Shown here: positions 1 to 8,112 of the stretch, piece after piece
Layout of the letters: every line of letters starts with the position of its first letter
How positions within the stretch are numbered: position 1 is the first letter of the stretch
Assembly: GCA_036399175.1 (NCBI GenBank)
Contig: DASWNP010000026.1
Span: 174,452 to 238,451, forward strand
Reading direction: 5' to 3'
Length of the DNA: 64,000 bases
Source of the DNA: DASWNP01 sp036399175
GTDB taxonomy: Bacteria > Acidobacteriota > Blastocatellia > Pyrinomonadales > Pyrinomonadaceae
Made by a program: the position numbers and the translations under genes
The notes under the pieces: model-generated
Seen by the model: only the letters and a program-made list of their open reading frames with translations
The model's database searches: none
What the model was told of the DNA's origin: nothing

Positions 1-331
1 AGCCCTCAATCTGTCCGGCGAGGCGTTCGCGCGCATCTTTCATGCGCTGGTGGCGTCCGGCCTTCTTCTGCTTGCGCTCGTGGCTCGAACGCTCCTGATG
101 GCGTTCTCGCTTCAGTTGCGCGGCCTTCGAGACGTTGCCGCGAATGTCGTAATTCTCCGGCCCCGTCGGCTGCTCTTCCTGCTCGGCCTGGCGTCGAGAG
201 CTTTGGCTCGCCACCGGCGGCGTGAAATTCCAGACGAGGGAAAACATGATAAGGGGAATGGCAAAGGTCAGCAGAAGTCTCTTGAAAGTGGAATAACGAT
301 GCAGGGGTGACTTTGGGGGATACTGTTTCAT
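1..331 (-). CDS. Partial exported protein, N-terminal part only
   Basis: The reading frame starts at ATG 331 on the minus strand and stays open to the window edge, so about 110 residues are visible and the C-terminus is missing. An AAGGAGAG ribosome binding site lies about 7 nt upstream. Residues 19-40 form a hydrophobic stretch (LLLTFAIPLIMFSLVW) after a basic N-terminus, consistent with a signal peptide or anchor ending near VASQ. The rest is very polar, rich in Arg, Lys, Gln and Glu, including an RKQKKAGRHQ run. I do not recognise the family. A possible minus-strand promoter lies at 796-822. Confidence 0.6.
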   Translation of the reverse strand, partial: MKQYPPKSPLHRYSTFKRLLLTFAIPLIMFSLVWNFTPPVASQSSRRQAEQEEQPTGPENYDIRGNVSKAAQLKRERHQERSSHERKQKKAGRHQRMKDARERLAGQIEG

Positions 332-972
332 CTGGGCTCTCCTTGGAGGGTTGGAAGCAATACGGGAAACCTGTTTTCCGGCTCTTTCGCCGTCCGGTCT
401 TCGAGGTCTCAGCACACGACTGCCGGGTCAGCGTTCGACACACAGATTGAGCCCTTCGCCTCTTGCTTGGGGGCGCAGCGTCGGGTCTCTTTTGTGTGCG
501 TTATATTTGGCTCATGGAGGGTCTTAACCGGCGATGCGCGGATAGAGAGACGGCCTCGACTCGGTCGTCCGAGCGTCGCCGCCGTAGCTACTAACGGTGC
601 CTCAGACGAAGGCAGAAACTTCTCTCGCCCGCCTCTGAGTGAGAACCGGTAAGACTGTCTGGTAAAGCTCAACACACTCATCCGAAATTGCGAGGAAGGA
701 TGCGCGTGCGAAACTGTTTGTGGACTTCTGAGAGGAATGACCGATGTCAAAACCCGGGGCAAATCAATCCACCGACCCAATGCATGAGGCGGCACACTAT
801 ACTCTCCGCCCAATCATGTCAATAGAAATCTTGCCCTCTGACCGCTTATCACTTTCAGGAACGACCGGAAGTCGAGAGTATTCTCAGGCGAGAGAAGGGG
901 GCGACGACTCGTGCGTCGGCTTCAAGCGCAAGAGTCAGTCCTCGCGTGTGGAAGCGTCTCAGTGGAAGCGTC
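332..972. other. Intergenic region without a supported gene
   Basis: No open frame here has a convincing start, ribosome binding site or recognisable product. It would be the leader of the partial gene at 1-331 if the promoter at 796-822 is used. A 14-bp tandem repeat (TGGAAGCGTCTCA twice) lies near 949-976, at the end of the next gene. Confidence 0.5.
796..822 (-). promoter_or_regulatory. Candidate sigma-70 promoter, leftward
   Basis: Read on the minus strand, TTGACA (822-817) is followed after 15 bp by TATAGT (801-796). The spacing is short, but both hexamers are near consensus. It would make a leader of about 457 nt in front of the gene starting at 331. Confidence 0.4.
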
Positions 973-1452
973 TCAAAGGCCGGGCGGCTTGGGGCCGACT
1001 TTCCATCCCTCTCGAATCTTCTGCTGAACCGACGCGTGATGCTCTCGCGTCCTCTGGTCTTTCACGCCCTTCGGAATCAGCAGACGCCCGCACGCCCACG
1101 CCGCCACGCCTCCGACCATCCCCAACGCCGCCATCGCTTTCAGCAGAGCCCGCCAGTAATCCGTCGCCCAATCGAAGCCGACCGCAGAGAGAATCAGGAG
1201 CGATGCCACGGTTCCCATCAGCAGCCCGAAGATGCCGCCGCGCGCCACCAGGCCTTCCACGCGGTCGTGCACGGACTTACATCTCGCGCAACGAGGAACG
1301 CCGACAGTGGTAGAGTCCGACACCTCGTAGCGGCGACCCTTAAAGCCGCCCTTGTGCATCTCCACGACAGCCGCGCACGCCTTATCTGCCAGCGCCTCTT
1401 CGCAGAACCAGCAGCGTTTCTTCTGCTCTCGGCTATCCTTCTCGACTCTCAT
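973..1452 (-). CDS. Zinc-ribbon membrane protein, unknown function
   Basis: A 159-residue protein. The N-terminal third has CWFC near residue 14 and CARC near residue 56, two Cys pairs that look like a zinc ribbon. Two hydrophobic segments follow, around residues 72-96 (GGIFGLLMGTVASLL) and 104-126 (MAALGMVGGVAAWACG), so the protein is probably membrane bound with a cytoplasmic metal-binding head. The C-terminal tail is basic. It is divergent from the LeuA-like gene to its right. I do not recognise a named family. Codon use and the coherent domain pattern argue against the overlapping plus-strand frames. Confidence 0.65.
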   Translation of the reverse strand: MRVEKDSREQKKRCWFCEEALADKACAAVVEMHKGGFKGRRYEVSDSTTVGVPRCARCKSVHDRVEGLVARGGIFGLLMGTVASLLILSAVGFDWATDYWRALLKAMAALGMVGGVAAWACGRLLIPKGVKDQRTREHHASVQQKIREGWKVGPKPPGL

Positions 1453-1726
1453 CCTGATAGAAACGCCTTCGCTCGAATCCTGAATGCCACTCGACCCGGC
1501 GGCGAGACCTCTGAACGCTTTGGCTAGCTCCGCCGAACGGCAAGATTATATCTTAGCTACTGCGAAGGCCGCGTTTCTTCCGGAAGCGGGCGGGCTCGCA
1601 CCGTTTGCGCTCTGACGTGGATTGCTGTCTTGCTTGACATTCGACGCGCCGCTTGTAATGCTCTCTCTATCAGAACATGCCAGAAGAAACGTGCCGGTTT
1701 CCCCTGTCGTCAGGAGGTTAAGAGAA

Positions 1727-2941
1727 GTGCCTGAGAGTGAGTTGATATACGATTGGAACGAGGTCGAGCCGAGGACTGTCGCGCCGGGTCGGCGTCTCAG
1801 TTTCGACGACGAGACGCTCCGTGACGGCTTGCAGTCGCCGTCGGTCTGCGAGCCTTCGGTCGAGAAGAAAATCGAGCTTTTGCACCTGATGGACGCGCTC
1901 GGCATCGACACGGCGGACATCGGGCTGCCGGGCGCGGGCGGCACGCACGCGGCGGGAGTCGAACGCCTTGCGCGCGAGATTGTCGAGCAGAAGCTAAGGA
2001 TTCGTCCGAACTGCGCCGCGCGCACGCATCGCAACGACATCAAGCCGATTGCCGAAATCTCGCAGCGCGCCGGAATCGCCATCGAGGCTTGCACCTTCAT
2101 CGGCTCTTCGCCCGTCAGGTTCTACGCCGAAGACTGGACGCTCGACAAGCTGCTCAGGCTGACGGAAGAGGCCATCACCTTCGCCGTCGGCGAAGGCTTG
2201 CCCGTGATGTACGTGACCGAAGACACGAGCCGCGCCGACCCCGACACGATTCGCGCGCTCTACACGACGGCCATACGCTGCGGCGCACGCGCCGTCTGCG
2301 TCTGCGACACGGTCGGCCATTCCACTCCTGACGGCGCACGAGCGGTCGTTCAGTTCGTCAAGCAGATAATCGAAGAGCAGGGCGAGGCAGTCCGCCTCGA
2401 CTGGCACGGGCATCAGGACAGGGGCTTGGGCGTCATCAACTCTATCGCGGCCATCGAGGGCGGGGCTGACCAAGTGCACGGCTCGGCGCTCGGCGTCGGC
2501 GAGCGCGTCGGCAACACGCCGATGGATCAACTGCTCGTCAATCTCAAGCTGATGGGCTGGATTGACAACGACCTCTCGCGCCTGCGCGAATACTGCGAGT
2601 CGGCGGCCTCGGCCTGCCAATGGAACATCCCCTTCAACTATCCCGTCTTCGGGCGCGACGCCTTCCGCACGGCTACCGGCGTCCACGCCGCAGCCGTCAT
2701 CAAGAGCTACAAAAAGGGCGACCCCGGCCTCGCCGACCTCGTCTATTCGGGCGTGCCCGCAGGGCTCTTCGGCATGCGGCAGACTATCGAGATAGGCCCG
2801 ATGAGCGGCAAGTCGAACGTCGTCTACTGGCTTGAGACGCGCGGCATGGAGGCCACCGAAGAGCGCGTCGCGCGCATCTTCGAGCACGCCAAAAGCTCCA
2901 ACGGCGTCCTCAGCGAAGACGAAGTCATGCAGTTAGTTTAA
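1727..2941 (+). CDS. DRE-TIM aldolase, isopropylmalate/citramalate synthase-like
   Basis: This belongs to the LeuA/homocitrate synthase/HMG-CoA lyase superfamily, which condenses an acyl-CoA with a 2-oxo acid or cleaves the reverse product. The family start motif is seen as DDETLRDGLQSP near residue 26, and the metal-binding histidine motif as HGHQDRGLGV followed by GVGERVGNTP, close to LeuA. At 404 residues it lacks the C-terminal LeuA allosteric domain, so it may be a feedback-insensitive or different-substrate enzyme. I chose GTG 1727 because AGGAGG lies 9 nt upstream; the frame is open further upstream to 1622 but without a ribosome binding site. A heptad hairpin follows 12 bp after the stop. 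The substrate cannot be decided from sequence alone. Confidence 0.85.
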   Translation: MPESELIYDWNEVEPRTVAPGRRLSFDDETLRDGLQSPSVCEPSVEKKIELLHLMDALGIDTADIGLPGAGGTHAAGVERLAREIVEQKLRIRPNCAARTHRNDIKPIAEISQRAGIAIEACTFIGSSPVRFYAEDWTLDKLLRLTEEAITFAVGEGLPVMYVTEDTSRADPDTIRALYTTAIRCGARAVCVCDTVGHSTPDGARAVVQFVKQIIEEQGEAVRLDWHGHQDRGLGVINSIAAIEGGADQVHGSALGVGERVGNTPMDQLLVNLKLMGWIDNDLSRLREYCESAASACQWNIPFNYPVFGRDAFRTATGVHAAAVIKSYKKGDPGLADLVYSGVPAGLFGMRQTIEIGPMSGKSNVVYWLETRGMEATEERVARIFEHAKSSNGVLSEDEVMQLV

Positions 2942-2953
2942 AAACAGCGACCT

Positions 2954-3030
2954 CGTAAATCGTGAATCGTAAATCGTAAATAGAAGAAAGCAGGGTTTCA
3001 CTATTTACGATTTACGATTCACGATTTACG
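2954..3030. repeat. Heptad inverted repeat (word GTAAATC)
   Basis: A perfect 30-bp stem, 2954-2983 with 3001-3030, encloses a 17-nt loop. Each arm is four tandem copies of CGTAAAT or CGTGAAT. It lies between the stop at 2941 and the ATG at 3040, filling the gap between two same-strand genes. Confidence 0.95.
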
Positions 3031-3039
3031 GCTTTTCTT

Positions 3040-4272
3040 ATGTCCACCGTGTCAGCCGTCGCTTCGAGTCAGTTGGTGCGTGAGCTTCTCGCTGCGGAGC
3101 GGGTGAGGCGCGCGTTTCAGTTTTTTGAGACGCGCGCTTCTGAGTTTACGGAGGAGCAGGCGAGGCTGTGTGCGATTCCGGCTCCGCCGTTCGGCGAGAG
3201 GGAGCGCGCGGAGTATCTGCGCGAGAGGTTCGTGCGTTGCGGCCTGACGGATGCGCGCATCGACGCCGAGGGCAACTGCGTCGCTTTGAGGCGCGGGCGA
3301 AGTCTTCATCCGTTGATGGTCGTGAGCGCGCATCTGGACACGGTCTTTCCCGTCGGCACGGATTTCACCGTGCGGCGCGAAGGCGGGCGGATGTTTGCGC
3401 CGGGCATAGCCGACGACGGCTGCGGATTGGCGGCACTCGTCGCGCTCGCGCGTGCGCTCGAAGAGTTGCGCATCGAGACTGAAGGGGCTCTGCTGTTTGT
3501 CGGGACGGTGGGCGAGGAGGGCGAGGGAAACCTGCGCGGCGCGAGGCATCTTCTGACGGGCGGCGAATGGGCGAAGGAGATAGACGCCTTCGTCAGTCTG
3601 GACGGCCCCGGCATCGAGCGCATCACTCACGCGGCTCTGGGCTCGCGCCGTTACCGCGTGCGCTTCCGGGGCTCGGGCGGACACTCCTGGGGCGACTTCG
3701 GCGCGGCCAATCCGGTTCACGCGCTCGGTAGGGCAGTCGCGCGCCTCGCCGCGTACCCTGCGCCGGCGAGCCCGCGCACGACCTTCAACGTCGGGCGCAT
3801 CGAAGGCGGCGCTGGCGTCAACGTCATCTCGCGCGAAGCGACGATGGACGTTGACTTGCGCTCCGAGTCGGCGGAAGAACTCGGGCGTCTCGACGCCTTC
3901 TTCCGTCGCGCCGTGCGCGAAGCCGCCGACGACGAGAATGCCGCCAGGCGAAGTGGGCTGCCTCCTTTAGAACTAGACGTGAAGCTCATCGGCGACCGCC
4001 CGAGCGGAGAGACGCCCACGAGCGCGCCGCTCGTTCGTCTCGCCGAAGAGGCGACGCGCGCCTTCGGCTATCGCCCGCGCTTCGATTGCTCTTCGACCGA
4101 TTCCAACGTCGCCATCTCTCTCGGCCTGCCCGCCGTCACGCTCGGCGCGGGCGGCTCCTCCGGCAACTCACACACCCTCGACGAATGGTACGACCCGCGC
4201 GGGCGCGACCTCGGACTCAAACGCGCCCTGCTCGTCATGCTCGGCACGGTCGGCCTGCGCCGCGACTCCTAG
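3040..4272 (+). CDS. M20 family metallopeptidase
   Basis: A 410-residue di-zinc peptidase of the M20 clan, resembling PepT-type tripeptidases. The metal and catalytic motifs are visible: SAHLDTVFP (His98, Asp100), IADDGCG (Asp126), GEEGEG (Glu159/160) and a C-terminal GNSHTLDEW histidine. The dimerisation (lid) domain lies between about residues 200 and 310. It is soluble with no signal peptide and probably trims peptides in the cytoplasm. The ATG at 3040 follows a heptad hairpin by 9 nt and has no Shine-Dalgarno sequence. Substrate specificity is not clear. Confidence 0.88.
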   Translation: MSTVSAVASSQLVRELLAAERVRRAFQFFETRASEFTEEQARLCAIPAPPFGERERAEYLRERFVRCGLTDARIDAEGNCVALRRGRSLHPLMVVSAHLDTVFPVGTDFTVRREGGRMFAPGIADDGCGLAALVALARALEELRIETEGALLFVGTVGEEGEGNLRGARHLLTGGEWAKEIDAFVSLDGPGIERITHAALGSRRYRVRFRGSGGHSWGDFGAANPVHALGRAVARLAAYPAPASPRTTFNVGRIEGGAGVNVISREATMDVDLRSESAEELGRLDAFFRRAVREAADDENAARRSGLPPLELDVKLIGDRPSGETPTSAPLVRLAEEATRAFGYRPRFDCSSTDSNVAISLGLPAVTLGAGGSSGNSHTLDEWYDPRGRDLGLKRALLVMLGTVGLRRDS

Positions 4273-4324
4273 CGCCTCGTCTCACGTCGCCTTAATTCCG
4301 AACTATAACTCAGGCGTTCTCTGC

Positions 4325-4492
4325 TTAATCAGCTTCAGCCGCTCCGCCGTCGAACAGCTTGTAGACGGAGAACCCGCCGATGATTAACCAGAGGACGAGC
4401 ACCGCAGGCTTCGACTTGTCCAGACTCGTCGCGCCCAGCACGAGCATGAAGATGGATAGCAGCAACAGGAATCCGAAGAACGGTCTACTCAT
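4325..4492 (-). CDS. Small two-segment membrane protein
   Basis: A 55-residue frame with AAAGGA 8 nt upstream of its ATG. The sequence is MSRPFFGFLLLLSIF followed by MLVLGATSLDKSKPAV and a second hydrophobic stretch (VLVLWLIIGGFSVYKL), ending GGAAEAD. This predicts two membrane helices joined by a short charged turn. It lies just downstream of the YcxB-like gene on the same strand and may be transcribed with it. No family is recognised. Confidence 0.6.
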   Translation of the reverse strand: MSRPFFGFLLLLSIFMLVLGATSLDKSKPAVLVLWLIIGGFSVYKLFDGGAAEAD

Positions 4493-4585
4493 CGCAGAAT
4501 CCTTTCACAGTGACCCGAAGCGGGCGCGTTTGATGAAACGGGTCGGAGGCGGGCGCTGTGGTTATGTCAGGTTGAAGTGAGCGGG

Positions 4586-5113
4586 TCAAGCTTCCGCGCG
4601 TCTTTGAAAGGAGCGTGCGGCGTCGAAAAAATCTTCGGCTTCGCGGCGCGTCGCAAAAGCCCACTTGGGGACGACGTACGCGGTGAGCGCGCCGATGTAG
4701 ATGTAGATGTGTGTTTCGGTCTCTTCGACGCGCTCGACGGCGCTCCACGCAAGGCGCGACTCTCCGATGCCGGAGCGGACGTTCAAGCCCGTCTCGTCGA
4801 GCGACATGCGGTGCGCGTGTTGCAAAAGCTCGTTGCGCCCCTCGCCTAGAAGCTTCACGGTCGCGCGGTTGATGTTGCGTCGGTAGGTGTGCGGAAAGAC
4901 GAGCGCCCACAGTGCCGTGGAGACGACGAAGCAGAACCCGGCAAACAGGATGTCGAGACCCGTGACGACGAAGAGAATCATCACGCCGAGGATGATGAGA
5001 GGGAACGAGACGAACGCGGCGCGGTAGTTGCGGCGCAGCGTCGCCGACGTGCGGATGTTGTGCCACTGGTAAGCCTGAACATCGTCGAGGTTCAGCTTGT
5101 ATGTTACTTCCAT
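4586..5113 (-). CDS. YcxB-like membrane protein
   Basis: A 175-residue protein. Residues 1-30 are soluble, two adjacent hydrophobic segments follow at about 33-75 (FPLIILGVMILFVV and LFAGFCFVVSTALWALVF), and a C-terminal domain contains LDETGLNVRSGIGESRLAWS and IYIYIGALTAYVVPKWAF. This order is typical of YcxB-family proteins, which have no firm function. The ATG at 5113 is preferred over the longer upstream frame, which would overlap the next gene. It follows the DUF4388 gene with a 10-nt gap, so the two are probably one operon. Confidence 0.75.
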   Translation of the reverse strand: MEVTYKLNLDDVQAYQWHNIRTSATLRRNYRAAFVSFPLIILGVMILFVVTGLDILFAGFCFVVSTALWALVFPHTYRRNINRATVKLLGEGRNELLQHAHRMSLDETGLNVRSGIGESRLAWSAVERVEETETHIYIYIGALTAYVVPKWAFATRREAEDFFDAARSFQRRAEA

Positions 5114-5123
5114 TGTCGCCCTG

Positions 5124-6311
5124 CTAGTTGATGGGGATGGTGATGACCGTGCCCCCGGCTTTGCCTGCGGGGAAACGCCGGCCGCGCGCGATGCGCACCG
5201 CCGTCGCTCCGTAGGCTTCCGCGCCCGGACTCGTGCCCGCGACCGAAGCCTGCGTGACGCGACCCGACTCGTCGTAGGAGACGCTGACGCGGACGGTCTT
5301 CGGGCCTGCTGCGGCGGCTGGCGCGGCGGCAGTTGCGGGAGATGCTGAAGGAGCGTCCGAAGCCTTCTGCGCGGCTTCATTGCGGCGAGCTTCTTCGAGC
5401 TTGCGTTCACGCTCGCGCGCGGCGCGTTCGCGTGCTTCCCTGATGCGCTGAGCTTCGCGCGCGGCCGTGTCGGGGTCGGCGACCGCTTCGGCGGCGTTGC
5501 CCTCAGTCGTCTGCGACTCTTCTGCGGGCGCGGTCTCGGTCGAAGCGTTCGGTTCGACCGAGCCTGTCTCGTCGCTGCTCGCGGCTTCGCTCGTCTCGCC
5601 TGTAGATGCCTCGGGCTCAGCCTGCGCGGCGTCGGAAGAAGACCGGCTCGCGGAGTTGTTAGCGAAGCGTTTGGAAAGCGGGATGGCCGCGACGATGCAG
5701 GCGAGCACGACGCAGGCCGCCACCACCAGCATCAGAATCTTTCTCTTCCCGCCGCCCTCGCCGCTCGCGCTCTCCACCATCATCGACATCGGGGCTGACG
5801 ACTCTTGAGTCGCACTTCCAACTGCCGCAGCAGCAGACGCCTCTTTCGTCGTCTTCGCAGCCGCCGACTCGCGCGCAGACTCCTTCGACGCCGCTTCGGC
5901 CGAAGCCTTCTCTCCGAGACGCTCGACCTGATCCATGAACATCGCCACGTCGGCTTCCGAAGGCTTCCAGTCGCCGCTAAAGGCGTCGGATTCGCGGGGC
6001 GACGCGCCTTCGTCGAGACGGCGCAATCCTTCGAGCACGACCTGCGTCCAGGATTCGCGGATGGTGCGGCGCGGCGGCTCGAAGTCGGTGCTAAAGTCGA
6101 AGGCGGCGTTCGGCAGCGTCAGCGCGAAGTAGACGGCCTCGGCTCCCATGAGCGCGCCGACTTTGGCATCGACCAGCTCGCCGTCCTTGATGAAGAAGAC
6201 GCCGTGCCCTCTGTGATAATCGACCTTCAGGCGTCCGGTCTTGCGTTGATTGCAGAAGAACTCGATGAGTTCGGCCAGCGACATATCGCTGAGCTGTCCA
6301 GTCAATGCCAT
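5124..6311 (-). CDS. DUF4388 (PATAN-like) protein with TonB-like C-terminus
   Basis: A 395-residue protein. Residues 1-110 are a DUF4388/PATAN-type domain (LTGQLSDMSLAELIEFF, KTGRLKV, FFIKDGELVDA), found in gliding, polarity and signalling proteins. An Ala/Ser/Glu-rich linker leads to a single membrane segment near residue 195 (ILMLVVAACVVLACIVAA). A long acidic linker and a charged helical stretch (REAQRIREARERAARERER) follow, and the last 60 residues (VRVSVSYDESGRVTQASV to VITIPIN) look like a TonB C-terminal fold. This suggests a cytoplasmic sensor linked through the inner membrane to a periplasmic partner. That link is inference. Confidence 0.78.
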   Translation of the reverse strand: MALTGQLSDMSLAELIEFFCNQRKTGRLKVDYHRGHGVFFIKDGELVDAKVGALMGAEAVYFALTLPNAAFDFSTDFEPPRRTIRESWTQVVLEGLRRLDEGASPRESDAFSGDWKPSEADVAMFMDQVERLGEKASAEAASKESARESAAAKTTKEASAAAAVGSATQESSAPMSMMVESASGEGGGKRKILMLVVAACVVLACIVAAIPLSKRFANNSASRSSSDAAQAEPEASTGETSEAASSDETGSVEPNASTETAPAEESQTTEGNAAEAVADPDTAAREAQRIREARERAARERERKLEEARRNEAAQKASDAPSASPATAAAPAAAAGPKTVRVSVSYDESGRVTQASVAGTSPGAEAYGATAVRIARGRRFPAGKAGGTVITIPIN

Positions 6312-6396
6312 GTGTGATGCTCCTCTTTATCGGGGCTGATGCGCTGAAGCGCGAGAGTAGGGTTCGTCCGTCGTCTGGAGACGCTGAGGGGCGTGC

Positions 6397-7647
6397 TCAG
6401 GGGTTGAGGCTGAAGTTGTAGGTGATTGTGCCGAAGACTTTGACGGGTTGACCCGAGAGCAGCGTCGGCGAGAAACGCGCTTGCATGGCCGCGCGCTCGG
6501 CGGGCTGCTGCAAAAGAACCGGGCCGCCCACGGCTTTCGCCGAAATCACTTTGCCCGTCACGTCGATGACCACCTCGACCGAGACCACGCCGCTCGCACG
6601 CGAAAGCCTCGCCGTCGTCGGATAGACGGGCGCGGGCAGGCTCAGAGCCTTGCCGTTCAGAACGCCGCCCGACACAGGCTTGACAGGAGCTTTCGCCAAC
6701 GGACGCACAGGCGCTTCGCCGTCGTCTCTCACGACCGGCGCGGCAGCATCCGTCGCGCCCGCAACGCTGCCGACCGCCGGATTAGAAACCGCATAGACCT
6801 TCGATTTGTCTACCGACAACTCAGGCAAGACGACCGCCGAAGCGGGCGTCTTCTTAGCCGAGGTCGGCGTCGAAGCCGCCACGCCGTTCGCGTTCGTCTT
6901 CAAGCTCGCGCCCGCCTTCGTCTGGTCGGCGGCGTTGGCCGAAGCGACGTTGGCGCTGGCCGGAGCGGCGCTCGAATTGGCGTTTGTCATGGGCATGCTC
7001 AAGGCTTTCTGAGGGGCTGCGGGCTGCGAGGCCGCAACGCTCGACGCCGTCGATGTGTTCGCCTGAGCCATGCGCGCGGCGGTCGCCTCTTCGAGATAGT
7101 ATGCGATGACGCGGTAGGTGATTTCGGTCGGCTCGTAATTGACCTTCCCGTTCTCGACGACGGCGACCGAGGTCGTCATCTTCGTCCAGTTGCCGACGGC
7201 GTCGAACTCGTACGTGTAAGTCTCTTTGCTCAGGAGCGAGCCGTCCGTGTTGAAGAGGGTCATCTCGATGATGTTGCCGCGCTCGTCGTACTTGTAAACC
7301 TCTTTGCCTGTGAGTGTGCCGCCTGCGGCGAGGAAATATGCGTTGTCGGTCTTGTTGCCCTTGATGTCGTAGGTGGCGGTCTCCAGAACGACGCGCGGCC
7401 CCTCCGTCAGCTTGCCCTCTTTCGAGTTGAGCTTCGTCGTCTCCGTGCGCACGCGCCTGACGGGGCCGAGCAGCCCGTCCTGCTCCTTGTCGCTCACGGC
7501 AAAGGCAACCGTCAGGAAAAAGCTTGATGAAGAACTCGCCCTCGGAACGAAGGAGGGCGACGGCGCGGCGGCCTGCGCGTCGAGGCTTGCGGCGGGAGAG
7601 AGAAAGGCTAAGGCGACGAGCGGAAGCAGTCCTGTTCGTTTCAGCAT
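6397..7647 (-). CDS. Secreted protein with TonB C-terminal domain
   Basis: A 416-residue protein with an N-terminal signal peptide (LLPLVALAFLSPAASLDAQA). Residues 60-170 carry RHS-like YD elements (YKYDERGNIIEM, YTYEFDAVGNW). An Ala/Thr-rich linker then leads to a TonB C-terminal domain with PVYPTTARLSRASGVVSVEV and a final YNFSLNP. AGGAG sits 8 nt before the ATG. It lies next to the DUF4388 gene, which has the same type of C-terminal domain, so both may act in envelope energy transduction or binding. No transmembrane anchor other than the signal peptide is seen, which is unlike classical TonB. Confidence 0.78.
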   Translation of the reverse strand: MLKRTGLLPLVALAFLSPAASLDAQAAAPSPSFVPRASSSSSFFLTVAFAVSDKEQDGLLGPVRRVRTETTKLNSKEGKLTEGPRVVLETATYDIKGNKTDNAYFLAAGGTLTGKEVYKYDERGNIIEMTLFNTDGSLLSKETYTYEFDAVGNWTKMTTSVAVVENGKVNYEPTEITYRVIAYYLEEATAARMAQANTSTASSVAASQPAAPQKALSMPMTNANSSAAPASANVASANAADQTKAGASLKTNANGVAASTPTSAKKTPASAVVLPELSVDKSKVYAVSNPAVGSVAGATDAAAPVVRDDGEAPVRPLAKAPVKPVSGGVLNGKALSLPAPVYPTTARLSRASGVVSVEVVIDVTGKVISAKAVGGPVLLQQPAERAAMQARFSPTLLSGQPVKVFGTITYNFSLNP

Positions 7648-8112
7648 GGCTTTATACTCCTGAAATTTTCGACCCCGCCGAGCGAAGTCGCGGCGGTCTC
7701 TCGGCGGGCTTGCGGATGTTGGGCGGCGAGGGCTAACGGCGTCGGCGGAATTTTAAGTGAAGTTCTTGCTTGAATCCAGCTTCAGGGCTCTCACCGTAAG
7801 GTTCCGATACGGGCAGGATGAACGATTTCTCCGAAGCGTCCAGGGAATCGTGTTCACGCTCTCAAGCGACGCTCATGACCGACAAACACCGGGCGGGCTG
7901 ACCTCTGAAAGTGCTAAACGGTGAGATAATTGAGCTTGCGACCGGGCTCATCGCCTTCGACACAGTCACCCGAAACCCCTCGCTCGCCTCGTTCGACGCT
8001 GCCGTTTAAACGTGAGGGCAGCGAAAACATTATACACAACAAACACAGTTTGTCTATGATTAAACACTGCGGCCGGATAGCATCCTTCTCAAATTTCTTC
8101 GCCGGAGGCTGT
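7648..8112. other. Leader and promoter region, no gene supported
   Basis: About 465 bp between two minus-strand genes. It contains the promoter and inverted repeat at 8029-8056, and a GC-rich hairpin (CCGCCGAG with CTCGGCGG) near 7677-7710 just upstream of the next gene. I see no conserved riboswitch or coding frame. Confidence 0.5.
8029..8056 (-). promoter_or_regulatory. Promoter with operator-like inverted repeat
   Basis: On the minus strand, TAGACA (8056-8051) and TATAAT (8034-8029) are separated by 16 bp. The spacer holds a perfect inverted repeat, ACAAAC-ACA-GTTTGT at 8039-8053, placed where a repressor would block RNA polymerase. Transcription would start near 8022 and give a leader of about 375 nt for the TonB-like gene starting at 7647. 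Confidence 0.55.

Noticed and set aside
2954..3030. CRISPR array suggested by regular short words
   Set aside because: The 7-bp period has no spacers, the copies form one inverted pair, and no cas gene is nearby.
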